64,000 bases of DNA from Paraspadella gotoi. Lineage: Eukaryota > Chaetognatha. The notes under the pieces were generated by a model. The model had not been told where the DNA came from. It saw only the letters and a program-made list of their open reading frames with translations, and made no database searches. Position numbers and translations under genes: made by a program. This document shows, piece by piece, positions 12,098 to 22,642 of the stretch; positions within the stretch are counted from its first letter, which is position 1, and the number at the start of each line of letters is the position of its first letter. The stretch lies in NCBI GenBank assembly GCA_051294375.1, contig CM119269.1, forward strand, positions 5,281,609 to 5,345,608, written 5' to 3'.

Positions 12098-12205
12098 GTT
12101 TCAGCGGGAAAATACATTTACCTAAATTTCACAGAGTTTGCCTTTCCCAACAAGACATTACCCTCTACGAGAGGAACTCCGAGGGCCGGAGCCAAAACCC
12201 AACAG
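12098..12205 (+). CDS. Neto-like CUB gene, CUB domain exon with a compensated frame slip
   Basis: The acceptor tttccag is preceded by (CT)n; the donor is gtgagt. At 108 bases it is phase 0 to phase 0, as required by both neighbours. It begins VSAGKYIYLNFTEFAFPNK, the expected CUB W-x-I...G-x-x-I-x-L-x-F strand pattern. In the nominal frame the rest (TLPSTRGTPRAGAKTQQ) is not CUB-like, but the frame one base over reads DITLYERNSEGRSQ, the expected L-x-I-Y-D/E turn. One missing base near the AAG at about 12153 and one extra base in the AAAA at about 12194 would restore a full CUB and keep the exon length. Two compensating assembly errors are the simplest reading. Confidence 0.75.
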
Positions 12206-12418
12206 GTGAGTGAAAGACTTACTTTGCCACTCCTTTGCCTCCATTAGTGACACCCCTGTAGACGGTGCGCCTCAAGGTTCGCCCCCCTCCCATCACTGCT
12301 GGCGGTGTCAGTCCGTAATGATAGTCAAAGAGCCAACGCCAAGATTAACCCTCGTTATTCGGATGGAATCGTTATACATATATAAATAGATAAAATTTTA
12401 AGGAACTCGCTCTTTTTA

Positions 12419-12463
<45 letters not shown>

Positions 12464-12499
12464 CACTCCACTCCACCTCCTTCTTCCCCGCCCATTCAG

Positions 12500-12662
12500 T
12501 GCGGTGATTCCAAGATTCTGCTCTTCGTGCCCGGCGAGAATTCCCCGTACAAACAAATTTGCCAAAAGAACTTCGCTGCCAACAAAGAGATTTACACGCG
12601 ACAATGGTATCTCTCTCAGCTGCACAGCGACGATTCCAATAAAATCACCATAGAATTCATAG
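12500..12662 (+). CDS. Neto-like CUB gene, CUB domain exon
   Basis: Between acceptor cccattcag and donor gtgagc; phase 0 to phase 1. It starts CGDSKILLFVPGENSPYKQI, with Cys-Gly at the place where CUB domains carry the C-G after the Y-D-G turn. Two Cys (CGD; ICQKN) and the closing NKITIEFI match the last strands. Uninterrupted frame of 54 codons. Confidence 0.8.
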
Positions 12663-12827
12663 GTGAGCGAAAACCTTATCTTTTCAATTTTATTTTTTTT
12701 ATCTCAAACAATGGAAGCCGAGTAGTACATTGCCTTGCTTTGGAAATCCTAAAAACAAAGATTCAAATTAACCCCGAAATTTTTTGATAAAACAAAACCA
12801 TTTCAAGGAATCGAGGAAATCAAAGAC

Positions 12828-12860
<33 letters not shown>

Positions 12861-12881
12861 AGAGAGAGAGAGAGAAAGAAA

Positions 12882-12926
<45 letters not shown>

Positions 12927-12978
12927 AGAAAGAAAGAAAAAGAAAGAAAGAAAGAAGAGAAGAAAGAGAAAGAAAACT
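12828..12978. repeat. (GAAA)n / (GA)n microsatellite in intron
   Basis: About 150 bases of GAAA units with GA interruptions, between the exons ending at 12662 and starting at 13060. No coding content. Confidence 0.9.
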
Positions 12979-13059
12979 CAAAATGCCTATATTTAATGGC
13001 TTTTATCGCTTTTTTTTCAGTTTCCATTTCTACTCCACCCACTTTCTTTCTCAATCTAG

Positions 13060-13230
13060 GCTCCCCGCAAGGCGCCCGTTTTCGCCTCCTTTGGCACGAG
13101 ATCTCCAAGGCTCGCGGAACGGTGGAGGGGCGTGCCCGAGAGGCCGAGGAGTGCGACTTCCTTTGTCCGGGCGAAGACAACATTTGCCTTCGTGAGGACC
13201 TCCTCTGCGACGGGCTGCCGCATTGTCCGG
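13060..13230 (+). CDS. Neto-like CUB gene, end of CUB and LDL-receptor class A domain
   Basis: The acceptor is caatctag; the donor is gtaagt. Phase 1 to phase 1. GARFRLLWHEI closes the second complete CUB. After a short linker comes ECDFLCPGEDNICLREDLLC with DGLPHCP, giving five of the six LDLa cysteines (C-D-F-x-C, N-I-C, L-x-C-D-G, H-C); the sixth is in the next exon. The usual Asp before the fifth Cys is His here, so calcium binding may be weakened. CUB-CUB-LDLa order is as in Neto proteins, which tune glutamate receptors and their synaptic clustering. Confidence 0.85.
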
Positions 13231-13787
13231 GTAAGTTACTTAAATAGATAAGTCAGTTTTATAGTTTCAATCTCTTTTTTATTCACAAAAAGTATATTCA
13301 AAAAAGTCTCTGATAAACATTTGAATTAAATTTAAACATTAAATCACGATCAATTCCGAATTCTGTGAAAGATATCGTTGAATGTTATGCCTTATCCTTC
13401 CTATTTTTGATATCTTGATATCTTGATATCTTGATATATATCAGCGCCAAAAAAAAAATCCAAGAATGTCTGCCCAAAAGATCATAATCATGGGTTGGAC
13501 GACATCGTTTTCCCCTCAGGACGTCGCTTCTCATTTTCCCTCCATTTTTAGAATTTTTATGAAGGTCAGATTTTTTTTTCCCCCAGCGGAACGAGATTTC
13601 CAAAAATATCGGGAGATATTCAATTACAAAGCGCGAGGGGAGTAATGATTTAATTTGATATTTTACTAACGAACACAATTTGAGCATAAAGTTAGTTTTT
13701 CATCGGTTTGGTTTTCAATTAATACAATTTATACGTTCTGTCACTCCACCCCCCCATAAATTATCTCACCCCTCTTTACCTTCCCAG

Positions 13788-13914
13788 GAGTGTTGATCAA
13801 CGGTTTAGCGCCGGACGAAGCGCCGGGAACTTGCAACCCTGACCTCACCTCTTTCTGGTTGAGCCTTACCCTAGGCGCCGCCGCCTTTTGCCTCATCCTC
13901 TTTCTCCTCTTCCG
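13788..13914 (+). CDS. Neto-like CUB gene, LDLa end and transmembrane helix
   Basis: The acceptor is accttcccag; the donor is gtgagt. Phase 1 to phase 2. The exon supplies an acidic APDEA in place of the usual D-x-S-D-E, then the sixth LDLa cysteine (GTC). Next is a hydrophobic stretch SFWLSLTLGAAAFCLILFLL of about 21 residues ending in basic residues with the next exon (FR-CCFRKWRRR). That makes it a single-pass type I membrane protein with its CUB domains outside. Confidence 0.88.
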
Positions 13915-14021
13915 GTGAGTGCTCTTTCCTCTCAACGTTATCCAATCACTCGTTTCGTTTCGTTCGCGACGTCAACGACGGGTCTCTCAATTCTCGACGC
14001 CTTATTGGTCCTCGTTTCCAG

Positions 14022-14148
14022 GTGCTGCTTCCGCAAATGGCGGCGCCGCGACGCCGAGGCTGTGGAGCTGACGGAGGAAGAGAAAGTTCAAAAGAAATCG
14101 GAACAAATGAAGAAACTCATCAACGGAGAAGACGACGACAGCGGAATG
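14022..14148 (+). CDS. Neto-like CUB gene, juxtamembrane cytoplasmic exon
   Basis: The acceptor is cgtttccag; the donor is gtaagg. Phase 2 to phase 0. CCFRKWRRR is a stop-transfer segment with two Cys that could be palmitoylated (inference). A charged stretch rich in Glu, Lys and Gln (EEEKVQKKSEQMKKL) follows and could form a short helix, and the exon ends in acidic NGEDDDSGM. Confidence 0.83.
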
Positions 14149-15117
14149 GTAAGGAATGGTGAGGCTTGCGACGTTGGTTGCCGATTCTCGATGCGGAATC
14201 GTTCGTTGCTGATGGTCGTTGATGGAATTTTTTTTTCGTTATTGCCTCCGTCGTCGTCGTCGTCGTCGCGTCGTTGTTGTTTTCGCGTCAGAGAGTTTTT
14301 GATTCCGTCGTCCACGCGATGCCGCGAGAGAAAGGGGGGGCGTTGATGGGGTTGACGGAGTTAGACCCGGATGTAATTGTCACCGTCTCATTGTTGTCGT
14401 TGTGATTTCCCAGAGTACACCTCAGTTCGTCGTATACTCTGTTCTAGAATCCAACGAATCTGTTGATTTCTTTTTTTTAGAAATGGAATTTTCTCCTTTT
14501 TATTTCCTTCTTTTTCTCTCTCATTGTTTTCACCGACAGAGGGACTTCCAGTCGACCGCCATTTTTCTCTTCCGTTAATTTTTCTACGTCTTTCCTTTTT
14601 TTTTTTTTATAAATTCGAGGTTGAATCCTGAAAACAAAAAATAAACCATTACACTCTCTCTCTCTCGAATTTTTCAATGAAATTTTATCGAAAAACATGT
14701 TTTGCTTTATTTTTTTTCCTTCTGTTTTCCCACTTTTAAAACCGTCGCGTGGGATTTTTTAATGAAAAACTCTCTCTCTCCTGTATTCCGTTTGTTCGCT
14801 CTCTCTCTCTCTCTCTCTCTCCTCTCTCCTCTCTCTCTTCTCTCTCTCTCCCTCCCTTACCTTCCATTTTACCCCCGTTATTCCTTTTTCCCTTCTTCTT
14901 TCCTCCTACTTTTCTTCTTCCCTTTCCTCCTTCCTCTCTTTCTACTCCTCCCCCTCACTCTCCCTCCCTCTCTCTCCATCATAGGCTCTTCCTCCCTATA
15001 TCCTCCGCCTCCCCGCTTTTCTCCTTCCCCCACCTCCTTCTCCTCCGCCTCCCTCTCTCTCCCAATCCTTCCTCCCTTTCCTCCCTTCTTCCTCTTTCCT
15101 CTTCTTGCGTCTCCAAA
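14149..15117. other. intron, CT-rich
   Basis: Start of the 4.1-kb intron to 18262. It contains (GTC)n at 14252-14270 and a long imperfect CT/CCT tract at 14775-15110 that yields only Ser/Leu/Pro frames. Confidence 0.6.
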
Positions 15118-15436
15118 ACGTCGAGCGCCCGTGCCCGATCCACGGGTTGCCCGCCTCGGCCCGATCCACGGGTTTGCCCGCCTCGCGCCCGAAGCGATAC
15201 CCTCACCCGATTTGAAAAGCCCGCGCCTTTTTACGGACGCTCGGACGACGAGAGCGCGACGAGACCGGACGACGAGGAACGAGGTTTTCCAAGGCAGGGG
15301 TAGAGACCGTTGGCGGCGCTGGCGTTCGTCACGACGGCCTTCCACGTGGCGCACCGATTCGCTTTAGAAAACAAAAGGGCAGTCGGATGTCTTTTGTTTC
15401 ACGCCGAAATCTTAAAAACTTTAATGAATAAATAAA
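15118..15436 (+). other. GC-rich island, possible alternative last exon
   Basis: GC-rich, high-complexity DNA inside the intron. One frame reads FEKPAPFYGRSDDESATRP, then DDEERGFPRQG before a stop; the next frame over continues FSKAGVETVGGAGVRHDGLP and ends NLKNFNE with a stop at the overlapping AATAAATAAA (15427-15436), a poly(A) signal. A 27-base unit (cccgatccacgggttgcccg...) is tandemly doubled at 15136-15188. It might be an alternative 3' end of the CUB gene with a one-base slip, but no clear acceptor is visible. Confidence 0.22.
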
Positions 15437-16138
15437 CGCACTAAGAAAATATAAACTACCGGCTAAAGCCCTTTGTCTCTCATTTCATAAAACATGGCCG
15501 TGGATGTTCACCTTCACAATCACCGAAACCGATGATGACTCGAACAGGGAACGAAAGTTCACAGAACCGAGTCACGCTTTGAGGTCACGATTTGGTTTCT
15601 TCACCGAGCGACTCGATTCTTCACGCCAACTAAATCCGAGTATTTTTTTCTTTTTTCAATTTTCATCTCCTTCGACTTTTCCGTCTTTTATTTCTCGTTT
15701 TCTTGTTTCTTTCCGAGATTATTCCACAGATTTACTCCGACATAATTTCTTCCTTTTTTNNNNNNNNNNNNNNNNNNNNNNNNNNNNNNNNNNNNNNNNN
15801 NNNNNNNNNNNNNNNNNNNNNNNNNNNNNNNNNNNNNNNNNNNNNNNNNNNNNNNNNNNNNNNNNNNNNNNNNNNNNNNNNNNNNNNNNNNNNNNNNNNN
15901 NNNNNNNNNNNNNNNNNNNNNNNNNNNNNNNNNNNNNNNNNNNNNNNNNNNNNNNNNNNNNNNNNNNNNNNNNNNNNNNNNNNNNNNNNNNNNNNNNNNN
16001 NNNNNNNNNNNNNNNNNNNNNNNNNNNNNNNNNNNNNNNNNNNNNNNNNNNNNNNNNNNNNNNNNNNNNNNNNNNNNNNNNNNNNNNNNNNNNNNNNNNN
16101 NNNNNNNNNNNNNNNNNNNNNNNNNNNNNNNNNNNNNN

Positions 16139-16229
16139 GCAAAAAAAATGATGTCCGTCCGTCCGTCTGTCCGTCCGTTCGTTCGTTCCTTCGTCCGTCC
16201 GTCCGTCCGTCCGTCCGTCCGTCCGTCCG
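16139..16229 (+). repeat. (CCGT)n microsatellite beside an N gap
   Basis: Positions 16151-16229 are GTCC/GTTC units bounded by a long gap (15760-16138) and a 25-N gap (16230-16254). The lead-in aaaaaaatgatgtccgtcc is the same as in the family B elements at 62505 and 58890, so this is probably a piece of that family. Confidence 0.75.
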
Positions 16230-16254
16230 NNNNNNNNNNNNNNNNNNNNNNNNN

Positions 16255-16778
16255 CCAACGATGTCGGATCTGCCTAGAAAATTAATTAATTAATTAAGTA
16301 ATCGATTAATTAAATTAATTTTAATATTTAATAATTAATTCATAAATTTATATACAGCTTATCATCATCGATGTCCTTAAAATAAAAGTAAATGTGAACT
16401 TATATTTTTTCATTTTAAACTCATTTCACTGGCACAATTCTTCAAAACTTATATCTTAGCTTCTTCCATAAACTTTCCTTCCCGCTCACAAAATTGTCAT
16501 CTCAATCTATTATGGGTTAAAATAAGTAAAAAGAGTCAGTAAATGTGACTCATATTTTTTTCATTTAAACTCATTTCCACAATCACGAGTTATTGGGCTT
16601 TTGCTAAGGTGGGGACGGATAGACGGATTGATTGCACTGATTAATTAATTAGTGATCAATTAATTGACTAATTGAATAATTAACTGATTAATTATTTGAT
16701 TTATTAATACATCCTGCATATACATTTAATATAAAAGGAAAAAATCATATTATTAGTGCTCAAACTTGTTTCTCGACA
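16255..16778. mobile_element. family A inverted-repeat element enclosing family B sequence (minus)
   Basis: The left end is gatgtcggatctgcc (truncated by the gap) and the right end is gctcaaacttgttt, matching the termini of the 55152-55600 element. Inside, 16385-16630 is two reverse-complement copies of the family B core (tttaaactcatttcc... cacaaaatt...). Families A and B are therefore parts of one composite or nested insertion. Confidence 0.6.
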
Positions 16779-18262
16779 AAGAAATTTATTTCAGACCGAG
16801 AATTTTTTTTGTCTTTTTTATAAGCTTTTTTTGTTGTTTTTGTCGTTGTTGTTGTTGTTGTCGTTGTTGTTTTTCATTTGGTTTTCGCAGAAATTTCTCA
16901 CTCTTCTTGGGCAGTTAACTCCGAGTCCAGAAAATCACCCTTATTTCGTGATGTTCTGTGAAGCTACAAGAAATATAAATAACCTAACGTGACATAATAA
17001 AAATACAAATATGAATAATTGATTAGAAATTGGAATTCAATCGAAGACAATTACTCGACAATTTATAATAATTTTTTTATTAATGTTAAACTAATGTCAT
17101 TGAGAAATAGTTCGATTTTTCATACACAACAACAACGATAACAAGAAAAACAATAACTCAAACCGACTTGTCTAAAAACTTTCCTTTTTTGTTACTTAAA
17201 AAGTTTTCTTTTTTTCCCCTTTTTTTCTTTTTTTTTTCCTTTTTTTTTATCCTTCGTCTGCTTCTTTTCTTTCTCGTCTCCTCTTCACCTCAGTCCACAT
17301 CTTTAGACTTCACGGATCAATGTTCACGCCATTGTTGTGCACAAAATTCACAGATGCCGGAGAGAGAAGAGAGGAGAGAGAGAGAGAGAGAGGAGAGGAG
17401 AGAGAGACGAGAGAGACGATGGAGAGAGAGAGAGATGGAGAGAGAGAGAATGAGAGAGCAACAACACCTCGAGATAGAAGGTTAGAATCGATGCAAAGCC
17501 TTGGATTTTTTTTTCTCGCACATCAAACAGATTATGCGACTCCAGGCGAAACTCGACTCAAAAAGAAAATGTTGACAAGAGGCCTTGAAACTTGAATGAT
17601 AAAAAATGAGGTTTTCTCTCCATTTTCTTTTCTAACTTGTGAATAATTGACGGTTTTAAGAGAGAAACAACCTCGTGAAAAACTCTCCGAGTACATTTTT
17701 TAACCGAAGCCCTCAAAAGACAGATATTTTCGGCAATGGAGAAATATTAAAAATTTGCAATTGTATAAAACTCTCTTCGTCCGTCAATTGTCTGTTTGTC
17801 TATCATATCCGTCTGTCACGACTATCCTGTCACTCGCTATCACAATCGCTTACAAATTCTGTCACCTCGAGTCCTCACGATCGGACGAGGAATCGTCACG
17901 ATTTATGATTTTGTATCTTTTAACTTCGTTTTTCTGAAACAGTAATTAACGATCGCAGTTTTATAATAGATTTTATAATTATGATAGATTTATAATAGAT
18001 TTTTCCCTCCCACCTTATCAACGAACAAGTAGGCGTGGTTCACTCTATCTCTTTCCTTCCATTTTCCATTTCGTTGCAATGCTCTCACTCAAAACTCTCA
18101 ACTCTTTCACATGAACTCCATATCTTCAATCGATCACAAAGGATCACATCGACTGTGATTCCAACGATCACCACGAATCACTTCATTCTCCGCTCACCGT
18201 TTACTACTTTACCACCAACGTTTCCACTTCCGCCTCTCCCCACTCTCTCCCCCCCCCAACAG
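16779..18262. other. intron, nothing recognised
   Basis: AT-rich with a GTT repeat near 16840-16870 and a GA tract at 17355-17460. No supported exon before the acceptor at 18262. Confidence 0.6.
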
Positions 18263-18397
18263 ACGAAGTTCCACCCAGTCCTCGACTACGACGCCGAAAT
18301 CGTGGACGGCGTCTTAGTTCCGCCGGAAAAAGACGCCGGGATGGAACCGATCACGTCCGGGGGCGCCGTCTACGTCCAGCGCCATCTGCCAGAATCG
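18263..18397 (+). CDS. Neto-like CUB gene, cytoplasmic tail exon
   Basis: The acceptor is a C-rich tract ending cccaacag; the donor is gtgaga. Exactly 45 codons, phase 0 to phase 0, fitting the exon before it. The peptide starts TKFHPVLDYDAEIVDGVLVP and contains GGAVYVQRHLPES. It is acidic and probably disordered, with two Tyr in acidic or turn contexts (DYDAE; AVYVQ). I assign it to this gene by phase, strand and composition, not by family resemblance. Confidence 0.68.
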
Positions 18398-19361
18398 GTG
18401 AGAATGTTGCCGCTGCTGTTTGATGTAGTGGAATTATTAATTTTATCGTCATGTTTTATTACTATTTTTATCATTACAATCATCATCTTTATTATTATGT
18501 TATTTTTTAAAAGGTGCTGAGAATAAAATTCGGTAATGGGAGAAGTAGCCTCTCCGCACGCCCGAATGAGTGGAGAAGTGATTTTCTGAGTTATTATTAT
18601 TTCAATTTTTATTATCATCATCAAATTTATCTTTAAATTACTAAAACGTTTAAAATAAAAACGAACTTCATTCATCACTGACTCCTCATCATCGAAACAG
18701 TACAATTAACTAGATTTAAAAAATACAGATAACTAAAAAGTCGTTTGAAAATGAAAAAAATTGCACACTATACATTACACAGTATACAATATAGTACGAC
18801 GGCCTTCTCGTTTCTATACCAGCTACCAAGTGGCTAAGGCGGATTACTCGGTAGAGTCAAGATTATATCGCGAATTCGCGGAATTCGGAAACAAGTAAAA
18901 ATACGTAAACGAGGAGAGCGAAAAAAAAAAGAAGAGAAAAACCAATAAGTCAAACGTGCGAGAGAAAGACGAGAGGAAATCTCTCTCCGTCACTTGACGA
19001 GAAGAATCAAGATGGCGAGGACGACGACGATGACGACGACGATGGCGAAGATGACGACAAAGTTTACGACGCCAAAAACCACAAAGAAGAAGAAGAAGAC
19101 GACAACGATGTTGACAACGATAACGACGACAACGACGAGCATAGATCCTACCAATCACACGTGATGAAAAAATTGAAAGAGAGGGACGCAATCGGTGAAA
19201 TGACGAATGCTTTTCTTGTCAAATTAAAACGAGAAAGTAGACAATGTGATTTGTAAAACAAAAATTCCGACGTCACAGACTATGATGACAAAATACGAAG
19301 ACGAAAATTGTGGATAAGGCGCTAAGTTGACTGAAGATGACTATTTGCAACTTCTTTAACC
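18398..19361. other. large intron, no exon; (GAC)n near 19.0-19.15 kb
   Basis: Start of the 15.9-kb interval before the next in-phase tail exon at 34261. A GAC/GAT trinucleotide tract lies at 19010-19150. No coding sequence is supported. Confidence 0.55.
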
Positions 19362-19533
19362 CCTCTAGCAGCCATGGAACGGGTCCTGGGCTTGGAACCA
19401 GGCTTGAGGGTTTTCCACGCCTCCAAGGCGGCTTACGGCCGGCCTCACGCTTCCCGCAGGGCAGGTAAAGGGTTGGGATTGAACCCGGTCATGAGCTGAT
19501 GGCTTTACTCAATGAGCCACCGGGTCACGACTG
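19362..19533 (-). mobile_element. tRNA-derived SINE
   Basis: On the minus strand the element begins near 19533 and has an A box TGGCTCATTGAG (19508-19519) and, 22 bases further on, a B box GGGTTCAATCCC (19475-19486), the internal pol III promoter of a tRNA. The head cannot fold into a full tRNA. The GC-rich body to about 19362 (gcctccaaggcggcttacgg...) looks like a SINE body. On the plus strand the body mimics an exon (open frames, a GTAAAG donor), but the SINE explanation is better. Confidence 0.65.
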
Positions 19534-20540
19534 AAGGCGTCATGCTTAAAAGGCGGGGTGAACCTATGCCCGACTACAAGATAACGAATACAACAATAAA
19601 AATGTTGACAACAAAAACGCAAACTAAGATGGCGCCCTTGTTGAAGTTGACGACGACGATCACGACGAAATTTGACGTCGAAACTGACAGAGAGAAGTCG
19701 ACAGTCACGTGGAAAAATTTATCATTTTATTGACTCAGTTTTTGGATATAGAATAAGAGCGTCTTCCAACTACAAAAAAAATAAACATAAAGAAAAATAT
19801 CAGAACCAAACACGGATCTTACGCGAAATGCGTAAATCAAAATAAGTACGACAAACAGAAAACAATCTAAACAAACTCGGCGAGTAAAACAAGGACAAGA
19901 AACGACAGAATGAAAAAACCTACCCGATTAACCTAAGTGACCACAAACCGCTCCACAAAACCTGTGGTCAACCGCGACCTGAACCAAAGCAAACGACAAC
20001 AACAACAGCGACAACAACCATCGGCAACCACAACAGCGACAATAACGACAACAACGAGGAGAAATCCCGGACTCAAAGTGGCGCCCGAGCGACGATTATG
20101 ATTTCGAGGCGGAAATTCGTTGTTATTCTCGTCACAGAAAAAGAAAATGAGGACTGAGGGTCGGGGAAGACGCGGAATATAAAAGAGGGTCTCTGGTGAG
20201 AAAGAGAGAGAGAGAGAGAGAGAGAGATGAGAGAGGAGAGAGAGAGAGAAGAGAGAGAGAAGATGAGAAGAGAGAAGAGAAGAAAAGATACCAGCAGATA
20301 TTTCACATATCAATGTTTGCGTACGAGAGAGAGTCACTGCATCTGAAGACGGAGATAAAAGGTTTTTTGGCAAAAAGAAGATTGCATTTTTTTCCTTTTA
20401 TTTCTTTCCTTTATTTTCTTTCTTCTTTTTTTGTTTTGTTCTTTCGTTCGTCCATTTGGAAAGAAGAGGCTTCAGTCCGACGACTCCGATCGCCATTCCT
20501 AGGATCAGGAGGGATTTCGATTCTATTTCACTTTCGCATC

Positions 20541-20574
<34 letters not shown>

Positions 20575-20582
20575 CGAGAGAG

Positions 20583-20622
<40 letters not shown>

Positions 20623-20912
20623 ATAAGGCGTGGCGTCGGTCATATATCGTGATTGGATGCAGGTTGCACCAAATGGATTTTTTTTTTCTATTCTTCGTTT
20701 TTAAATTTTGTCTGAAACGAAAGTTTAAAGAATTTGAGTTGTTTTTTGTTTGTTTTTTTGTTTTTTTGTTTGGTTTTTTTTTTGTTTTGTTTCTGTTTTT
20801 ATTTTTGTTTTTTTATTTGTGTTTTTTGTTTTGTTTTAACGGAAGCCTTCGAAATTTAAATTCGCTTGGAAAAAACCGAAGGTCTATCGATTAACCGACG
20901 ACAGTTCGGCCT

Positions 20913-20956
<44 letters not shown>

Positions 20957-20975
20957 CTCTCTCTCTCTTCTCTCT

Positions 20976-21015
<40 letters not shown>

Positions 21016-21497
21016 TTTTCTCGCTTCTCTTCCCCACTTTTCAATTTAATCGAATTTCGGTCTTTTCCCTACTTTTGTATAAACCCTAAAGCAATTTATG
21101 TCGCAAACGGGTTTTGCCGCAGGGAAGTTTAAAAAGTTTGAAGAAAAAAAAACTTTTTAAGGCAAAGAAAGAGTAAATTTGTAAATTGGGGAAAAAACAA
21201 GAATGAAAGCAGCAAAAAGAAAAACACTACAACCGTTGAAGCGACTAATGGCGGACTAATACAATGCCAACGATAGCTACTCTAAAAAATTAGCCATTTT
21301 TATTTCTTAACTACTATTCTTCGCTTTCCCGACAGACAGACAGACAGACAACCCGATTACCCGACCTTAATTTTTTATCCGTTTTACAGAAATGCATCGA
21401 CGCATCGTGAAAAAAAAAACAAAAAAAGGAGAAAAATAAAAGAGACGCGAGTGGAAAAAGACCTCGTGGACCCTGAATACAAATGCATTCATTTCCT

Positions 21498-21538
<41 letters not shown>

Positions 21539-22490
21539 CTTATAATTTTAAGCCAAATCCGTTGCTTTAACGGGGTAGGCCGGAGAGGGGGGGGTTCGTT
21601 ACTTGTACTTGTATTAGAGTCGTTTTGTCTAAAATCAAACGGTTTTGCTGCTGTTTTGACGAAGAAATGTCGCCATTTTAAAACCAGAAAATCCTACTAA
21701 TTTCTCTCTCTCGTCTCTCTCTCTCCTCTCTCTCTCTCTTTCTCTCTCCTCTCTCTCTCTTTTTCCAACTTCTTTAGTCCTTCTCCACTAGACCTCCCAG
21801 AAATATCACACATTTTTGAAAGTTGTTGATTCTTGCAAAGTTTCCTCATTCCAAAATTTGCTGGAGAAAACGAATATCAACCTAAAATTTTTTTTAAGAA
21901 ATGCCTTTATGGACTTTCCTCGCCACTTTGGCTGCGAACCTACTTCCGGTTGAAAAAAGACACAGATTTTGAAAAGAACCAAGCAGTTATTGCGGTCAGC
22001 ATGCATTAGAAATTATCAAAATATATTTACTTATAACGCTAATACTTAATTTTTTGTTTTGGTTACAAATGATGTAAAAACGATAACAATTAAAAAGACT
22101 ATATATTAAAAATTGCAAGAACATTTTTGTTACATAATCACGATTGTCCAAACTAATCTTTAAGAAAAGTTTTGTATTACAATTAGAACTATTATGGGGA
22201 TTATTCAACCCATGAGCCGACATGAGAGGGTAACAAGAGGATGGACGTGTTCAAGGGTGAGTTACGGCCGGTTGACTTTACTTTAAAAGCCGGACCCAAA
22301 AAACAAATTTTAGATTTGAAGAAAAGTTAAAAGAATTGTGAAGAGATATACGTTGTCCAAAGTCAGGAGCAAGATACCTTTTTTATTTAATGAATGGATA
22401 ATTTCATATTAGTTGTACTAATTTCCTAAATAATTTAACCTTATGAAGTAACAATACTACAATAGTATTAACATAGATTAATTCAACCAG
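19534..22490. other. intron, microsatellites, no gene
   Basis: GA tracts lie at 20200-20290 and 20545-20620, and CT tracts at 20916-21015 and 21703-21765. A GTTTT-rich tract lies at 20735-20840, and a pure (GTC)n of 13-14 units at 21498-21538. Inverted GA/CT runs about 300 bases apart could pair. No sequence resembling the N-terminal or nucleophile-bearing exons of the downstream GH31 gene is visible. Confidence 0.55.
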
Positions 22491-22642
22491 GTAAACGACC
22501 CTTCGTTCCTTTCACGCTCCGACTTTTTCCCGGCAGCGGACACTACGCCGCTCATTGGTTGGGCGACAACGCGAGCAATTGGAACAACTGAGAACATTCC
22601 AATCATCGCCTGATAGAGTTCGGGCTTTTGGGCATTCCGATG
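22491..22642 (+). pseudogene. GH31 alpha-glucosidase, exon with acid/base region
   Basis: The acceptor is caaccag; the donor is gtatgt. Read across frames, the exon gives KRPFV, then LSRSD-like residues, then [20 protein letters not shown], then EFGLLGIPM. This is the GH31 block around the catalytic acid/base Asp (H-W-x-G-D-N in lysosomal alpha-glucosidase and maltase-glucoamylase). At least three one-base indels (an extra C near 22514, a missing T near 22535, and disruption at 22590-22610) break the frame. GH31 enzymes release terminal glucose from maltose and glycogen. The nucleophile exon (W-x-D-M-N-E) is not seen upstream. Either a decayed partial copy or badly assembled sequence. Confidence 0.8.

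Noticed and set aside
19404-19470. Apparent exon with MERVLGLEPGLRVFHASKAA and a GTAAAG donor
   Set aside because: It lies in the body of a tRNA-derived SINE read backwards, and its phase does not fit the neighbouring tail exon.
21498-21538. (GTC)n as a possible poly-amino-acid coding tract
   Set aside because: No open, non-repeat coding sequence or splice sites around it.
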